From NCBI RefSeq assembly GCF_003050925.1, contig NZ_QAOV01000012.1:1-64000 (forward strand): a stretch of DNA of 64,000 bases, written 5' to 3'. The notes beneath the pieces are model-generated. The model saw only the letters and a list, made by a program, of their open reading frames with translations, was not told the DNA's origin and ran no database searches. Source of the DNA: Pseudomonas sp. GV085 (lineage in GTDB: Bacteria > Pseudomonadota > Gammaproteobacteria > Pseudomonadales > Pseudomonadaceae). This document shows positions 36,788 through 45,532 of the stretch, one piece after another (within the stretch, counting starts at the first letter, position 1; each line of letters starts with the position of its first letter). The translations under genes were made by a program, and so were the position numbers.

Positions 36788-37568
36788 TTTTCTGCTCTAC
36801 GCCCTGCTTGCAGGCCTGGCCCTGGCCGTCGTTGCAGGCCCGCTGGGGTCTTTCGTGGTCTGGCGGCGCATGGCCTATTTTGGCGACACCCTGTCCCACG
36901 CGGCACTGCTCGGTGTGGCCCTGGGCTTCCTGCTGGATGTCAGCCCGACCGTAGCCGTCACCGTCGGCTGCTTGCTGTTGGCAGTGTTGCTGGTGACCTT
37001 GCAACAACGCCAGCCGCTGGCATCCGACACACTTTTGGGGATTCTCGCACCCAGCACGCTCTCGCTGGGCCTGGTGGTACTAAGCTTCATGCACGAAGTG
37101 CGGATTGACCTGATGGCCTATCTGTTCGGCGACCTGCTGGCGATCAGTCCAACCGATCTGGCCTGGATTCTTGGCGGTAGTGCTGCGGTACTGGTCTTGC
37201 TGGTTACGTTGTGGCGCCCATTGCTGGCGATCACGGTGCATGAAGAACTGGCCAGGGTCGAAGGCCTGCCGGTGGCGGGATTGCGCCTGGCGTTAATGCT
37301 GTTGATCGCAGTAGTGATTGCCGTGGCGATGAAAATCGTCGGCGTGTTGTTGATCACTTCGTTGCTGATCATCCCGGCGGCTGCGGCACAACGTCACGCC
37401 CGCTCGCCGGAGCAGATGGCACTGGGCGCGAGCCTGCTGGGCATACTCGCCGTGTGTGGCGGGCTGGCGCTGTCCTGGTTCAAGGACACCCCGGCCGGCC
37501 CGTCGATTGTGGTGACGGCCGCCATGCTGTTTCTGCTGAGTTTTGTTCTGCCCCGTCGAGGGGTGTAG
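36780..37568 (+). CDS. znuB: Zinc ABC transporter permease ZnuB
   Basis: 262 residues of the ABC-3 permease family with 8-9 membrane helices. It includes FVVWRRMAYFGDTLSHAALLGVALG and the EELARVEG cytoplasmic loop that contacts ZnuC. It overlaps znuC by eight bases. Confidence 0.95.
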   Translation: MADFLLYALLAGLALAVVAGPLGSFVVWRRMAYFGDTLSHAALLGVALGFLLDVSPTVAVTVGCLLLAVLLVTLQQRQPLASDTLLGILAPSTLSLGLVVLSFMHEVRIDLMAYLFGDLLAISPTDLAWILGGSAAVLVLLVTLWRPLLAITVHEELARVEGLPVAGLRLALMLLIAVVIAVAMKIVGVLLITSLLIIPAAAAQRHARSPEQMALGASLLGILAVCGGLALSWFKDTPAGPSIVVTAAMLFLLSFVLPRRGV

Positions 37569-37605
37569 ACTTGCTCGTTTTTTGCGCAAATAGAGAGTCG
37601 CAGGA

Positions 37606-38322
37606 ATGAAGTCGTTCGCCTCCCGTTATCTGCTCCTTGTCGCATTTTCTTTGCTGCTGGGCGCCTGCCAAAGCACGCCACCGGCGGCCACCGAGGCCGC
37701 TGATGCGCGGGCCACGGCCATCGTACAGCTGGAACAAAACATCGCCAGCGATGAACTGGCCACCGCCGAAGACCAATTGACAGCCCTGCAGGCCGAATCG
37801 CCCAACGATGCTTCCCTTGAGCAATACCAGCGGCAACTGGCCGAAGCCTATCTGCGCCGCAGCCAGATCGTGCTGCAAAAGGGTGATGTAGATGCTGCCG
37901 CGACCGCCCTTAGTCGTGCCCGCGCATTGATGCCCAAGGCTCCGGCACTGACCGGCGGAGTCAACGGCTCGATTGCCCAGGCGCGCAAGGCCGAGTTGGA
38001 AAAAGCCGAGGCCGCCCTCAAGGCTGCCGAAGCCAAGCCAAAGGCGAAGGTCATCGATCTAACGGCTGAAAGCACCACGGTCGAGCTGAATATCAACGAT
38101 ATGGGCAAACTGCGTCGCCAACTGGATGCCATCGCTGCCGATGTGGTGAACTTTCAGTGCGACGTGAGCATTCAGGCACCGCGCACCAATGATTACCCTT
38201 GGCTGGCTAATTTGCTGACCAAACGGGTGAACAAGCTCGATCCTGAGTTTGATCTGAAGCTTGAGCGGCAGATTTTGCGCAGTGTTCCGGCGCAGATGGT
38301 TCTTAGCCCTCGCAAACCCTGA
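37606..38322 (+). CDS. PA5502-type lipoprotein
   Basis: 238 residues: lipobox LLLGACQS, a TPR-like region (ASDELATAEDQLTALQAESP...QLAEAYLRRSQIVLQKGDVDAA), an Ala/Lys-rich helix (about 125-147) and a C-terminal domain (VIDLTAESTTVELNINDMGKLRRQLD). Envelope lipoprotein of unknown function, conserved next to znuB in pseudomonads. A REPIN follows the stop. Confidence 0.8.
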   Translation: MKSFASRYLLLVAFSLLLGACQSTPPAATEAADARATAIVQLEQNIASDELATAEDQLTALQAESPNDASLEQYQRQLAEAYLRRSQIVLQKGDVDAAATALSRARALMPKAPALTGGVNGSIAQARKAELEKAEAALKAAEAKPKAKVIDLTAESTTVELNINDMGKLRRQLDAIAADVVNFQCDVSIQAPRTNDYPWLANLLTKRVNKLDPEFDLKLERQILRSVPAQMVLSPRKP

Positions 38323-38326
38323 AAAG

Positions 38327-38389
38327 CTTCACGGGCAAGCCCGCTCCTACAGGGTTCCAGACATTGTAGGAGCGGGCTTGCCCGCGAAG
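38327..38389. repeat. REPIN, GGGCAAGCCC type
   Basis: CTTCACGGGCAAGCCCGCTC... (38327-38351) and its inverse (38365-38389, one mismatch), 13-bp centre. This is a third REP sequence class in the window. Confidence 0.9.
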
Positions 38390-38641
38390 GCGTCCTGTCT
38401 GGCAATAAAAATGCTCAGGCCGAAATCGCCTTGGCCTTTGCCTCCCCCTCCCAAACCCGATACCGACCAATCGCTGGAGTGAGCCTCTTCAGCTGTTCCT
38501 TTTTTCTGACCTTTGATCGCGTTATTTCCAAATGACAGGACAAATGCGAAATAAATGCTAAGAACCTCTATACGGACAGGCTAAAATGCGCGCCCGGCTA
38601 ACCGCTGATCCTTTTCTAACGCGCCCCACAAGGTTCGCTAC

Positions 38642-39649
38642 GTGATCGAGTTTCAAAACGTCCATAAAACCTACCGCGTCGCCGGTAAGGAAATCCCCGC
38701 TCTGCATCCGACCAGTCTGACGATTGAGAACGGGCAGGTTTTCGGCTTGATCGGTCATTCCGGTGCAGGAAAAAGTACCCTGCTGCGTCTGATCAATCGC
38801 CTGGAAAACGCCAGTGGCGGCAAGATCACCGTCGACGGTGAAGAAGTCACCGCGCTCGACGCCAATGGCCTGCGCCGCTTCCGTCAGCAGGTCGGGATGA
38901 TTTTCCAGCACTTCAACCTGCTGGCCTCCAAGACTGTCGCCGACAACGTCGCGCTGCCACTGACCCTGGCCGGCGAGCTGTCGCGCAGCGAGATCGACTC
39001 GCGCGTGGCCGAGTTGCTGGCGCGGGTCGGTTTGTCCGACCACGCGAAAAAGTACCCGGCGCAATTGTCCGGCGGACAAAAGCAGCGTGTCGGCATTGCC
39101 CGCGCCCTGGCGACCAAGCCAAAAATCCTGCTGTGCGATGAAGCCACCAGCGCCCTTGACCCGCAAACCACCGCATCGGTGTTGCAGTTGCTGGCCGAGA
39201 TCAATCGCGAGCTGAAACTGACCATCGTGTTGATCACCCACGAGATGGACGTGATCCGCCGGGTCTGCGACCAGGTAGCCGTGATGGACGCTGGCGTGAT
39301 CGTCGAGCAAGGCTCGGTGGCCGAGGTGTTCCTGCATCCGAAGCACCCGACCACCAAGCGCTTCGTGCAGGAAGACGAGCAGATCGACGAAAGCGAACAG
39401 CGTGACGACTTCGCTCACGTGCCGGGGCGCATCCTGCGTCTGACCTTCCAGGGCGAAGCGACCTACGCGCCTCTGCTGGGCACTGTCGCCCGGGAAACCG
39501 GTGTCGACTACAGCATCCTGGCCGGTCGTATCGACCGCATCAAAGACATCCCTTACGGGCAACTGACCCTGGCCGTGACCGGTGGTGACATGGAAGCGGC
39601 CTTCGCCCGCTTCACCGCAGCCGACGTCCACATGGAGGTGCTGCGCTAA
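38642..39649 (+). CDS. metN: Methionine ABC importer ATPase MetN
   Basis: 335 residues: Walker A GHSGAGKS (38-45), signature LSGGQKQRVGIARAL, Walker B ILLCDEATSALDP, and a C-terminal NIL ligand-binding domain (about 265-335) that gives methionine feedback inhibition. GTG start at 38642. Its TAA overlaps the ATG of metI. Confidence 0.95.
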   Translation: MIEFQNVHKTYRVAGKEIPALHPTSLTIENGQVFGLIGHSGAGKSTLLRLINRLENASGGKITVDGEEVTALDANGLRRFRQQVGMIFQHFNLLASKTVADNVALPLTLAGELSRSEIDSRVAELLARVGLSDHAKKYPAQLSGGQKQRVGIARALATKPKILLCDEATSALDPQTTASVLQLLAEINRELKLTIVLITHEMDVIRRVCDQVAVMDAGVIVEQGSVAEVFLHPKHPTTKRFVQEDEQIDESEQRDDFAHVPGRILRLTFQGEATYAPLLGTVARETGVDYSILAGRIDRIKDIPYGQLTLAVTGGDMEAAFARFTAADVHMEVLR

Positions 39650-40323
39650 TGGAAGCCCTGACAAGTTTCTTCGTCAATATCGACTGGTTCGAAATCTGGC
39701 TGGCCACCTGCGACACCCTGCTGATGCTCGGCGGTTCGCTGTTGTTCACTGTCCTGCTCGGCTTGCCGTTGGGTGTGCTGCTGTTTCTGTGCAGCCCGCG
39801 CCAGTTGCTGGAAGCCAAAGGCGTCTACGCGATGTTGTCGCTGGTGGTGAACGTTCTGCGTTCGTTGCCGTTCATCATCCTGTTGATCGTGATGATTCCG
39901 TTCACCGTGTTGATCACTGGCACATCCCTCGGTGTCGCGGGTGCGATCCCGCCGCTGGTGGTGGGTGCCACGCCGTTCTTCGCCCGTCTGGTGGAAACCG
40001 CCCTGCGTGAAGTGGATCGCGGCATCATCGAGGCGACCCAGGCCATGGGCGCGACCACGCGGCAGATCATTACCAACGCGTTGCTGCCTGAGGCCCGTCC
40101 AGGCATCTTCGCAGCGATTACTGTGACCGCCATTACACTGGTGTCCTACACGGCAATGGCTGGTGTCGTGGGCGCCGGTGGTCTGGGGGACCTGGCGATC
40201 CGCTTCGGTTACCAGCGTTTCCAGACCGATGTGATGGTCGTGACGGTGGTGTTGCTGCTGATACTGGTCCAGGTACTGCAAACCGTTGGCGACAAACTGG
40301 TTGTGCATTTCTCCCGTAAATAA
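39649..40323 (+). CDS. metI: Methionine ABC importer permease MetI
   Basis: 224 residues with five membrane segments and the permease loop EVDRGIIEATQAMGATTRQIITNALLPEA. One-base overlap with metN. Completes the D-/L-methionine importer with MetQ. Confidence 0.95.
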   Translation: MEALTSFFVNIDWFEIWLATCDTLLMLGGSLLFTVLLGLPLGVLLFLCSPRQLLEAKGVYAMLSLVVNVLRSLPFIILLIVMIPFTVLITGTSLGVAGAIPPLVVGATPFFARLVETALREVDRGIIEATQAMGATTRQIITNALLPEARPGIFAAITVTAITLVSYTAMAGVVGAGGLGDLAIRFGYQRFQTDVMVVTVVLLLILVQVLQTVGDKLVVHFSRK

Positions 40324-40385
40324 GACATGAGCCGGCCATTCGCTGGCAGGCGCTGGAAACCGGTGCCGCACAAGGAGTTAGCTGA

Positions 40386-41156
40386 ATGAAAAAACTACTC
40401 GTGGCCTTCGCGGCCGTTGCCGCGTTCTCTGCCCATGCGCAATCCCTGACCGTCGCGGCCACCCCGGTACCACACGCCGAGATCCTCGAATTCGTGAAGC
40501 CGGCCCTGGCCAAAGAAGGCGTGGACCTGAAGGTCAAGGTATTCACCGACTACATCCAGCCGAACGTGCAGGTCGCGGAAAAACGCCTGGATGCCAACTT
40601 CTTCCAGCACCAGCCGTACCTGGATGAGTTCAACAAGGCCAAGGGCACCCACCTGGTTTCCGTGGCCGGTGTGCACCTGGAGCCCCTGGGCGCTTACTCC
40701 AGCAAGTACAAGACCATTGCCGAACTGCCTGGCGGTGCCAACGTGGTGATCCCGAACGATGCCACCAACGGCGGCCGTGCGCTGTTGCTGATGGCCAAGG
40801 CCGGCCTGATCAAGTTGAAGGATTCGAACAACATCCTGTCGACCGTCAAGGACATCACCGAGAACACCAAGGACCTGAAAATCCGCGAACTGGAAGCCGC
40901 GACCATCCCGCGCGTGCTGACCCAGGTCGACCTGGCGCTGATCAACACCAACTACGCGCTGGAAGCCAAGCTCGATCCGTCCAAGGACGCGCTGTTCATC
41001 GAAGGCAGCGACTCGCCGTACGTGAACATCCTGGTGGCCCGTCCGGACGACAAGGACAGCGAAGCGATGAAGAAACTGGTGGCTGCCCTGCACAGCCCGG
41101 AAGTGAAGGCCTTCATTCTCGAGAAGTACAAAGGCGCGGTAGTGCCAGCGTTCTGA
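40386..41156 (+). CDS. metQ: Methionine-binding protein MetQ
   Basis: 256 residues of the NlpA/MetQ family: VAATPVPHAEILEFVKPAL, VFTDYIQPNVQVAEKRLDANFFQHQPYLDEF, IPNDATNGGRALLLM. The signal peptide (ending SAHA) has no lipobox cysteine, so unlike E. coli MetQ it looks like a soluble periplasmic protein. AAGGAG precedes the ATG. A terminator closes the operon. Confidence 0.94.
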   Translation: MKKLLVAFAAVAAFSAHAQSLTVAATPVPHAEILEFVKPALAKEGVDLKVKVFTDYIQPNVQVAEKRLDANFFQHQPYLDEFNKAKGTHLVSVAGVHLEPLGAYSSKYKTIAELPGGANVVIPNDATNGGRALLLMAKAGLIKLKDSNNILSTVKDITENTKDLKIRELEAATIPRVLTQVDLALINTNYALEAKLDPSKDALFIEGSDSPYVNILVARPDDKDSEAMKKLVAALHSPEVKAFILEKYKGAVVPAF

Positions 41157-41172
41157 CCGAACGGCTGCAACG

Positions 41173-41203
41173 AAAAAGGGGCGCATCGAATGCGCCCCTT
41201 TTT
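41173..41203 (+). terminator. metNIQ operon terminator
   Basis: AAAAAGGGGCGCA / TGCGCCCCTTTTTT with loop TCGAA, 17 bases after the metQ stop. Confidence 0.92.
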
Positions 41204-41224
41204 TGTGCCCGAAACACAGCCCCT

Positions 41225-41307
41225 TGTAGGAGCGAGCTTGCTCGCGAAGGTGTGTCAGCCACTGTGATGTCGACTGACACTCCATCGCGAGCAAGCTCGC
41301 TCCTACA
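41225..41307. repeat. REPIN between metQ and the SCO gene
   Basis: TGTAGGAGCGAGCTTGCTCG... from 41225, inverted copy ending TCCTACA at 41307. The centre carries a GTGTCAG...CTGACAC inverted pair. Lies between convergent transcripts. Confidence 0.9.
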
Positions 41308-41322
41308 GAGGGATTGCGGTGC

Positions 41323-41958
41323 TTAATTGCGTTTGAGCATCACCGGCAACTGTGCCACCAACTTCGCATTATTCAACGGCGCGCGGATGAAGCCGCGCTG
41401 GGTGCCGTCCGGTCCGATCACCGCGAGGTTGCCGCTGTGGTCGACGGTGTAGTTCGGCTTGCTGGTGTCCGCCGGAATGTATGGAATGCTCACCGCGTTG
41501 GCGATTTTTTGCAGCTCTTCGGTCGACGCCGGGGTCAGGCCGATGAACTGCGGGTCAAAGTAACCCAGGTACTGCTTGAGCTGCTTGGGCGTATCGCGAT
41601 TGGGGTCGATGCTGACCAGCACGATTTGCAGTTTATCCACCGCTTCTGGCGGCAACTCGCTCTTGATCTGTCGCAGTTGGGCGAGGGTGGTCGGGCAGAT
41701 GTCCGGGCAGAAGGTGTAGCCGAAGAACAGCAGGCTCCACTTGCCTTTCAATTCATTGATCGCGACCGGCTGGCCGTCCTGATTGGTCATCGTCACGTCC
41801 GGCAGATTACGGCTCTGCGGCAGCAAGATGATTCCGGCGTCGATCAGCGCTGTCGGATCGCCTTGATTCTTCCCGGATAGCACCTTGTTGACGGTCAGGC
41901 CCAGGATCAGTGCGACCAGGGCAACGAGAATGAAGACGGTTTTCTGGGTTCGAGTCAT
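41323..41958 (-). CDS. SCO1/SenC copper chaperone for cytochrome oxidase
   Basis: 211 residues: N-terminal membrane anchor (about 8-26), thioredoxin fold, copper-binding C84-PDI-C88 in YTFCPDICPT and the partner His in YTVDHSG. Loads or reduces the CuA centre of subunit II. An in-frame extension upstream to 42717 is a shadow inside ctaB. The ATG overlaps the ctaB stop by four bases. Confidence 0.93.
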   Translation of the reverse strand: MTRTQKTVFILVALVALILGLTVNKVLSGKNQGDPTALIDAGIILLPQSRNLPDVTMTNQDGQPVAINELKGKWSLLFFGYTFCPDICPTTLAQLRQIKSELPPEAVDKLQIVLVSIDPNRDTPKQLKQYLGYFDPQFIGLTPASTEELQKIANAVSIPYIPADTSKPNYTVDHSGNLAVIGPDGTQRGFIRAPLNNAKLVAQLPVMLKRN

Positions 41959-42854
41959 AGGTTCAACAGTAAGTAGTGGTCTACGAGCAGGGCGATAAAC
42001 AGCAGGAACAAGTAGTAAATAGAGTACTTGAACGTGTTGATCGCCGCGTGCGGCCGAGTGCCACGGTACAGCACCACGGCCCATTGCAGAAATCGCGCAC
42101 CCAGCCCGAGCGCACACACCAGGTACAGCATACCGCTCATGTGGATCACGTAAGGCATCAGGCTGACAGCGAGCAATGCGAAGGTATACAGCAGGATATG
42201 AATCTTGGTGTAGTGCACGCCATGGGTGACCGGCAGCATCGGTATGTCGGCCTTGGCGTATTCCTCCTTGCGATGGATCGCCAGTGCCCAGAAGTGCGGC
42301 GGGGTCCAGGCGAAGATGATCAGCACCAGCAGCAGCGGTTCGGCGCTGACGTGACCGGTGGCGGCGGTCCAGCCGAGCAACGGCGGCGCAGCACCGGCCA
42401 GACCACCGATGACAATGTTCTGCGGGGTCGCGCGCTTGAGAAATCCGGTGTAGATCACCGCGTAGCCGAGCAACGAGGCGAGGGTCAGCCACGCGGTCAG
42501 CGGGTTGGTGAACGTCAGCAACATGGCTTGCCCGAGGGCCGCCAATACGAACGCGAACGTCAGCGCGGCGCTTGGTGACACCCGACCTTCGGCGATCGGC
42601 CGTTTGTGGGTGCGCGCCATGACTGCGTCGATGCGCCGGTCCACCACATGATTGACCGCCGCCGCGCCACCGGCACACAAAGCGATGCCCAGGTTGCCGA
42701 AAATCAGCACCGTCCACGGCACACCGGCACGGGTCGCGAGGAACATCCCCACCAGCGAAGTGATGAGCATCAGCACCACGACTTTGGGTTTGGTCAGCTC
42801 CAGGTAGTCACGCCAGATCGCCTGACTGGGACGTTCGCCGATCAGAATCGCCAT
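41955..42854 (-). CDS. ctaB: Protohaem IX farnesyltransferase (haem O synthase)
   Basis: 299 residues of the UbiA prenyltransferase family: NHVVDRRIDAVMARTHKRP (first Asp-rich motif) and the second loop with HRKEEYAKADIPMLPVTHG. Nine predicted membrane helices. Adds farnesyl to haem B; CtaA then makes haem A. Overlaps ctaA by 13 bases and sco by four. Confidence 0.95.
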   Translation of the reverse strand: MAILIGERPSQAIWRDYLELTKPKVVVLMLITSLVGMFLATRAGVPWTVLIFGNLGIALCAGGAAAVNHVVDRRIDAVMARTHKRPIAEGRVSPSAALTFAFVLAALGQAMLLTFTNPLTAWLTLASLLGYAVIYTGFLKRATPQNIVIGGLAGAAPPLLGWTAATGHVSAEPLLLVLIIFAWTPPHFWALAIHRKEEYAKADIPMLPVTHGVHYTKIHILLYTFALLAVSLMPYVIHMSGMLYLVCALGLGARFLQWAVVLYRGTRPHAAINTFKYSIYYLFLLFIALLVDHYLLLNL

Positions 42855-43915
42855 GGCATCTCTCCTTTTATTGTTATGGGCCCGGCTGAGTGTTTACGCG
42901 GGCTGAAGTGCCAGCGCGTTGGCTGCTTGACCCGGACCAGACTGGTTCGGGCGTGGTAATTGACCAGCACCATGGTCAGCAACAGCGCCGCGCCGCCCGC
43001 GTTATGCGCGACGGCCACTGGCAGCGGCAGATGGAACAGCACGTTGCTGATGCCCAGTGTGATTTGTGCGCCAAGGGCGATCAGCACCAGGCCTGCCAGG
43101 CGCGTCATGCCGACAACTTTCAATTGCCAGGCCAGACCGAGCAACACCAGGGTGACCAGCAACGCACCGATGCGATGGGTCAGGTGAATGGCCGTACGGG
43201 CATCGCTGTCCAGTTGCCCGCCGAGATAGTTCGGACCGATGTGTTGGGTCAGGTGAAAGCCATTGGCGAAGTCGGCAGGCGGCAGCCATTGGCCGTGGCA
43301 AGTAGGAAAGTCGATACAGGCCACGGCGGCGTAATTGGAACTGACCCAGCCTCCGAGGGCGATTTGCCCGATCACCAGCAGCAGTCCGGCCGTCGCCCAG
43401 TGCTGCAGGCGTCGCGGCACGGTCAGCGCCGGCAGTACGCCGGACAGGCGCAAGGTCAGCAGAAACAACAGGCTCAAGGTCGCGAAACCGCCAAGCAAAT
43501 GCCCGGTAACCACCTGCGGCCAGAGCCTGAGCGTTACTGTCCACATGCCGAACGCAGCCTGGCCAAAAACCACAGCCAACAAAAACAACGGCAACTTCAC
43601 CGGTTGTCCCGGATGACGGCGATGTAACCACGCGCGACCGGCCAACACCGTGATCAATATCCCCAGCGTGCCGGCGGAGTAGCGGTGGATCATCTCGTTC
43701 CAGCCCTTGTGGGCCTCGACCGGAGCGTCCGGGAAATGCAATTCGGCATGGGCCAGCTGGGCTTCGCTTTTCGGCACGCTGATGAAGCCGTAGCAGCCGG
43801 GCCAGTCCGGGCAGCCGAGGCCGGCGTGGGTCAGGCGGGTGTAGGCGCCGAGCAACACCACAATCAGTGCCAGCAAGGTGGCAAACAGCGCGAGGCGAAA
43901 TCCAGGTTTGGCCAT
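42842..43915 (-). CDS. ctaA: Haem A synthase (COX15/CtaA)
   Basis: 357 residues, eight membrane helices. Conserved features include GAYTRLTHAGLGCPDWPGC at the first periplasmic loop, NEMIHRYSAG, VVTGHLLGG and LTHRIGALL with haem-ligating histidines. The cysteine pair in loop 1 is a single Cys-x6-Cys. Oxidises haem O to haem A. Confidence 0.95.
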   Translation of the reverse strand: MAKPGFRLALFATLLALIVVLLGAYTRLTHAGLGCPDWPGCYGFISVPKSEAQLAHAELHFPDAPVEAHKGWNEMIHRYSAGTLGILITVLAGRAWLHRRHPGQPVKLPLFLLAVVFGQAAFGMWTVTLRLWPQVVTGHLLGGFATLSLLFLLTLRLSGVLPALTVPRRLQHWATAGLLLVIGQIALGGWVSSNYAAVACIDFPTCHGQWLPPADFANGFHLTQHIGPNYLGGQLDSDARTAIHLTHRIGALLVTLVLLGLAWQLKVVGMTRLAGLVLIALGAQITLGISNVLFHLPLPVAVAHNAGGAALLLTMVLVNYHARTSLVRVKQPTRWHFSPRKHSAGPITIKGEMPWRF

Positions 43916-43925
43916 GACGATGCCC

Positions 43926-44519
43926 TTATCCGATGTTCGACAGTTTCAGCAGGTGACGCAGGTCGTTGAGCAGGTCCTTACCCTTCACCGACGGGTCATA
44001 GCGCAGCACCAGGTTGCCGTGAGGGTCGATGATCCACAGGTGCGGCGCGTCATTGCTCTGAGCACCTTTGGTGTAGGTCGGCAAGTCCAGTGAATAGCGT
44101 TGCAACTGCGGGTACTCGCGTTGAAGTTTAGTCTCGTAATCGCTGTTCAGCGTCTGCGCGGCAGCCAATGCATGGCTGGCGCGGGACGCATCGCGGCCGA
44201 GGCCGATCTGGACCTGCCGCGCCAGATACACCAGTTGCTGGCAGTCCACCGCACAAGCCTTGGGCGCCGTTACCAGTATCTGCCAGCGATCCTCCTGAGC
44301 CTGCACGCCGATGTCGGCACGGGTCTGGCCGTTACCGATCAGTTCGCCGTGATAACTGCGGCCCTCGGGCACCCAGAAATTCAGCTTGTACATGCCGGTG
44401 GCAAGGATCATCGGACCGATCACCCCGAGCAGGATCAGCAGCAGTTGCATGCGGCCCTTGCGCCGGTTCACCGACGGTTTCGCCTCAGACATGCTGGGTG
44501 GATTCATGGCCGCTCCCAT
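43926..44519 (-). CDS. Membrane-anchored SCO-like protein of the cytochrome oxidase cluster
   Basis: 197 residues: one membrane segment (LLLILLGVIGPMILATGMYKL), then a thioredoxin-like domain with APKACAVDCQQLVYLARQ (C-x3-C) and a C-terminal PHLWIIDPHGNLVLRYDPSVKGKDLLNDLRHLLKL typical of SCO-type proteins. AAAGGAG seven bases before ATG 44519 decides the start, although the first 35 bases then overlap the end of the SURF1 gene. Likely an oxidase assembly factor. Confidence 0.8.
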   Translation of the reverse strand: MGAAMNPPSMSEAKPSVNRRKGRMQLLLILLGVIGPMILATGMYKLNFWVPEGRSYHGELIGNGQTRADIGVQAQEDRWQILVTAPKACAVDCQQLVYLARQVQIGLGRDASRASHALAAAQTLNSDYETKLQREYPQLQRYSLDLPTYTKGAQSNDAPHLWIIDPHGNLVLRYDPSVKGKDLLNDLRHLLKLSNIG

Positions 44520-45225
44520 GGTGTTTCTCCTTTGCGTTGTGCCAGCCGAGATAGAGATAAAGGCCGAACAGGGCGATCGTCATGGCGAACCACTGCACGG
44601 CATAAGCAATGTGTTTTTCCGGCCCCATCGCCACCACCGGCCAGTCGGCCTGATAAGTGGCGGGGCCGGTTTCGGCGCGTAGCTCAAAGGCAAAGCCTTC
44701 GCGGTTCAGCGCAGTCCAGAGCCTGGTTGGCTCAACGGCCGTAATCAGCTTCGGCCATGTCAACGTTGTGGGATCTGCGTGCAATTGGAACGTCGCACCG
44801 GGGGAGACGTAGACCCACGCGTCGAGGCTGACCGCTTCGGTGGGTGTCTTGAATTGGGGTGGTGTGCGACGCTCCGGCCACGGCAGCCAGCCACGATTGA
44901 CCAGCAGCCAAAGTCCGGTGGCCTGATCGTGAAACGGTTGCAACAGCTCGACACCAACCCTGCCGTTGCGTTGACTGTTGTCCAGCAGCAGGCTGTGTTC
45001 GGCATCGAACCGGCCGTACAGGTGAACCCGACGGAAGGCCGGGTCTGTCGTGTGTTGCAGTTCGGTGCTGGCCATCGGCTCGGCGACACGGCGCTCGGCG
45101 TAGGTTTGCAGCAGCGCGCTTTTCTCCGCGCCCCGGCTCAATTGCCAGAACCCCAAAGACACCAGCAGCGGCAGCAACAACGCCACCACCAGCGTTGGCA
45201 CGATACCTGGCCGAAAGCGCTTCAT
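44485..45225 (-). CDS. SURF1 family cytochrome oxidase assembly protein
   Basis: 246 residues: N-terminal TM (PTLVVALLLPLLVSLGFWQLSRG), SURF1 core with VHLYGRFDAEHSLLLDN, GVELLQPFHDQATGLWLLVNRGWLPW, and C-terminal TM (YAVQWFAMTIALFGLYLYLGW). Supports haem A insertion into subunit I. Confidence 0.92.
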   Translation of the reverse strand: MKRFRPGIVPTLVVALLLPLLVSLGFWQLSRGAEKSALLQTYAERRVAEPMASTELQHTTDPAFRRVHLYGRFDAEHSLLLDNSQRNGRVGVELLQPFHDQATGLWLLVNRGWLPWPERRTPPQFKTPTEAVSLDAWVYVSPGATFQLHADPTTLTWPKLITAVEPTRLWTALNREGFAFELRAETGPATYQADWPVVAMGPEKHIAYAVQWFAMTIALFGLYLYLGWHNAKEKHHGSGHESTQHV

Positions 45226-45296
45226 GGCGTCGCCAGAAAGTTGGTCATCGCGATAGCTATACTCAAATGCATCGCTTCTCCCCCCGGAGTCTCACC

Positions 45297-45500
45297 ATGC
45301 TCAAAGCAGCCATCGTCCTGATGCTGATTGCCACGGTTGTCAGCCTGTTCAGCGGCCTGTTTTTTCTGGTCAAGGACGACAGCCGCTCAAACCGCCTCGT
45401 CATTGCCTTGAGTGTGCGAGTGACGCTGGCCGCCCTTACCCTCGGTCTGATCGCCTGGGGTTTTTTCAGCGGCCAGTTGGTATCGCATGCCCCTTGGTAG
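45297..45500 (+). CDS. Twin-transmembrane DUF2909 protein
   Basis: 67 residues with two membrane helices (AAIVLMLIATVVSLFSGLFFLV and SVRVTLAALTLGLIAWGFFSG). GGAG stands eight bases before the ATG. It is the only rightward gene inside the leftward oxidase cluster, facing ctaE across a REP element. Same arrangement is known in P. aeruginosa. Confidence 0.85.
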   Translation: MLKAAIVLMLIATVVSLFSGLFFLVKDDSRSNRLVIALSVRVTLAALTLGLIAWGFFSGQLVSHAPW

Positions 45501-45501
45501 C

Positions 45502-45525
45502 TGTAGGAGCGAGCTTGCTCCTGCA
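45502..45525. repeat. REP singlet between DUF2909 and ctaE
   Basis: TGTAGGAGCGAGCTTGCTCC followed by TGCA, nearly self-complementary, exactly in the 32-bp gap between convergent stop codons. No partner arm is nearby. Confidence 0.8.
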
Positions 45526-45532
45526 AGCTGCT

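Noticed and set aside
41959..42717. Long N-terminal extension of the SCO protein frame
   Set aside because: It lies wholly inside ctaB in another frame and has no similarity to SCO proteins; ATG 41958 gives the normal membrane anchor.
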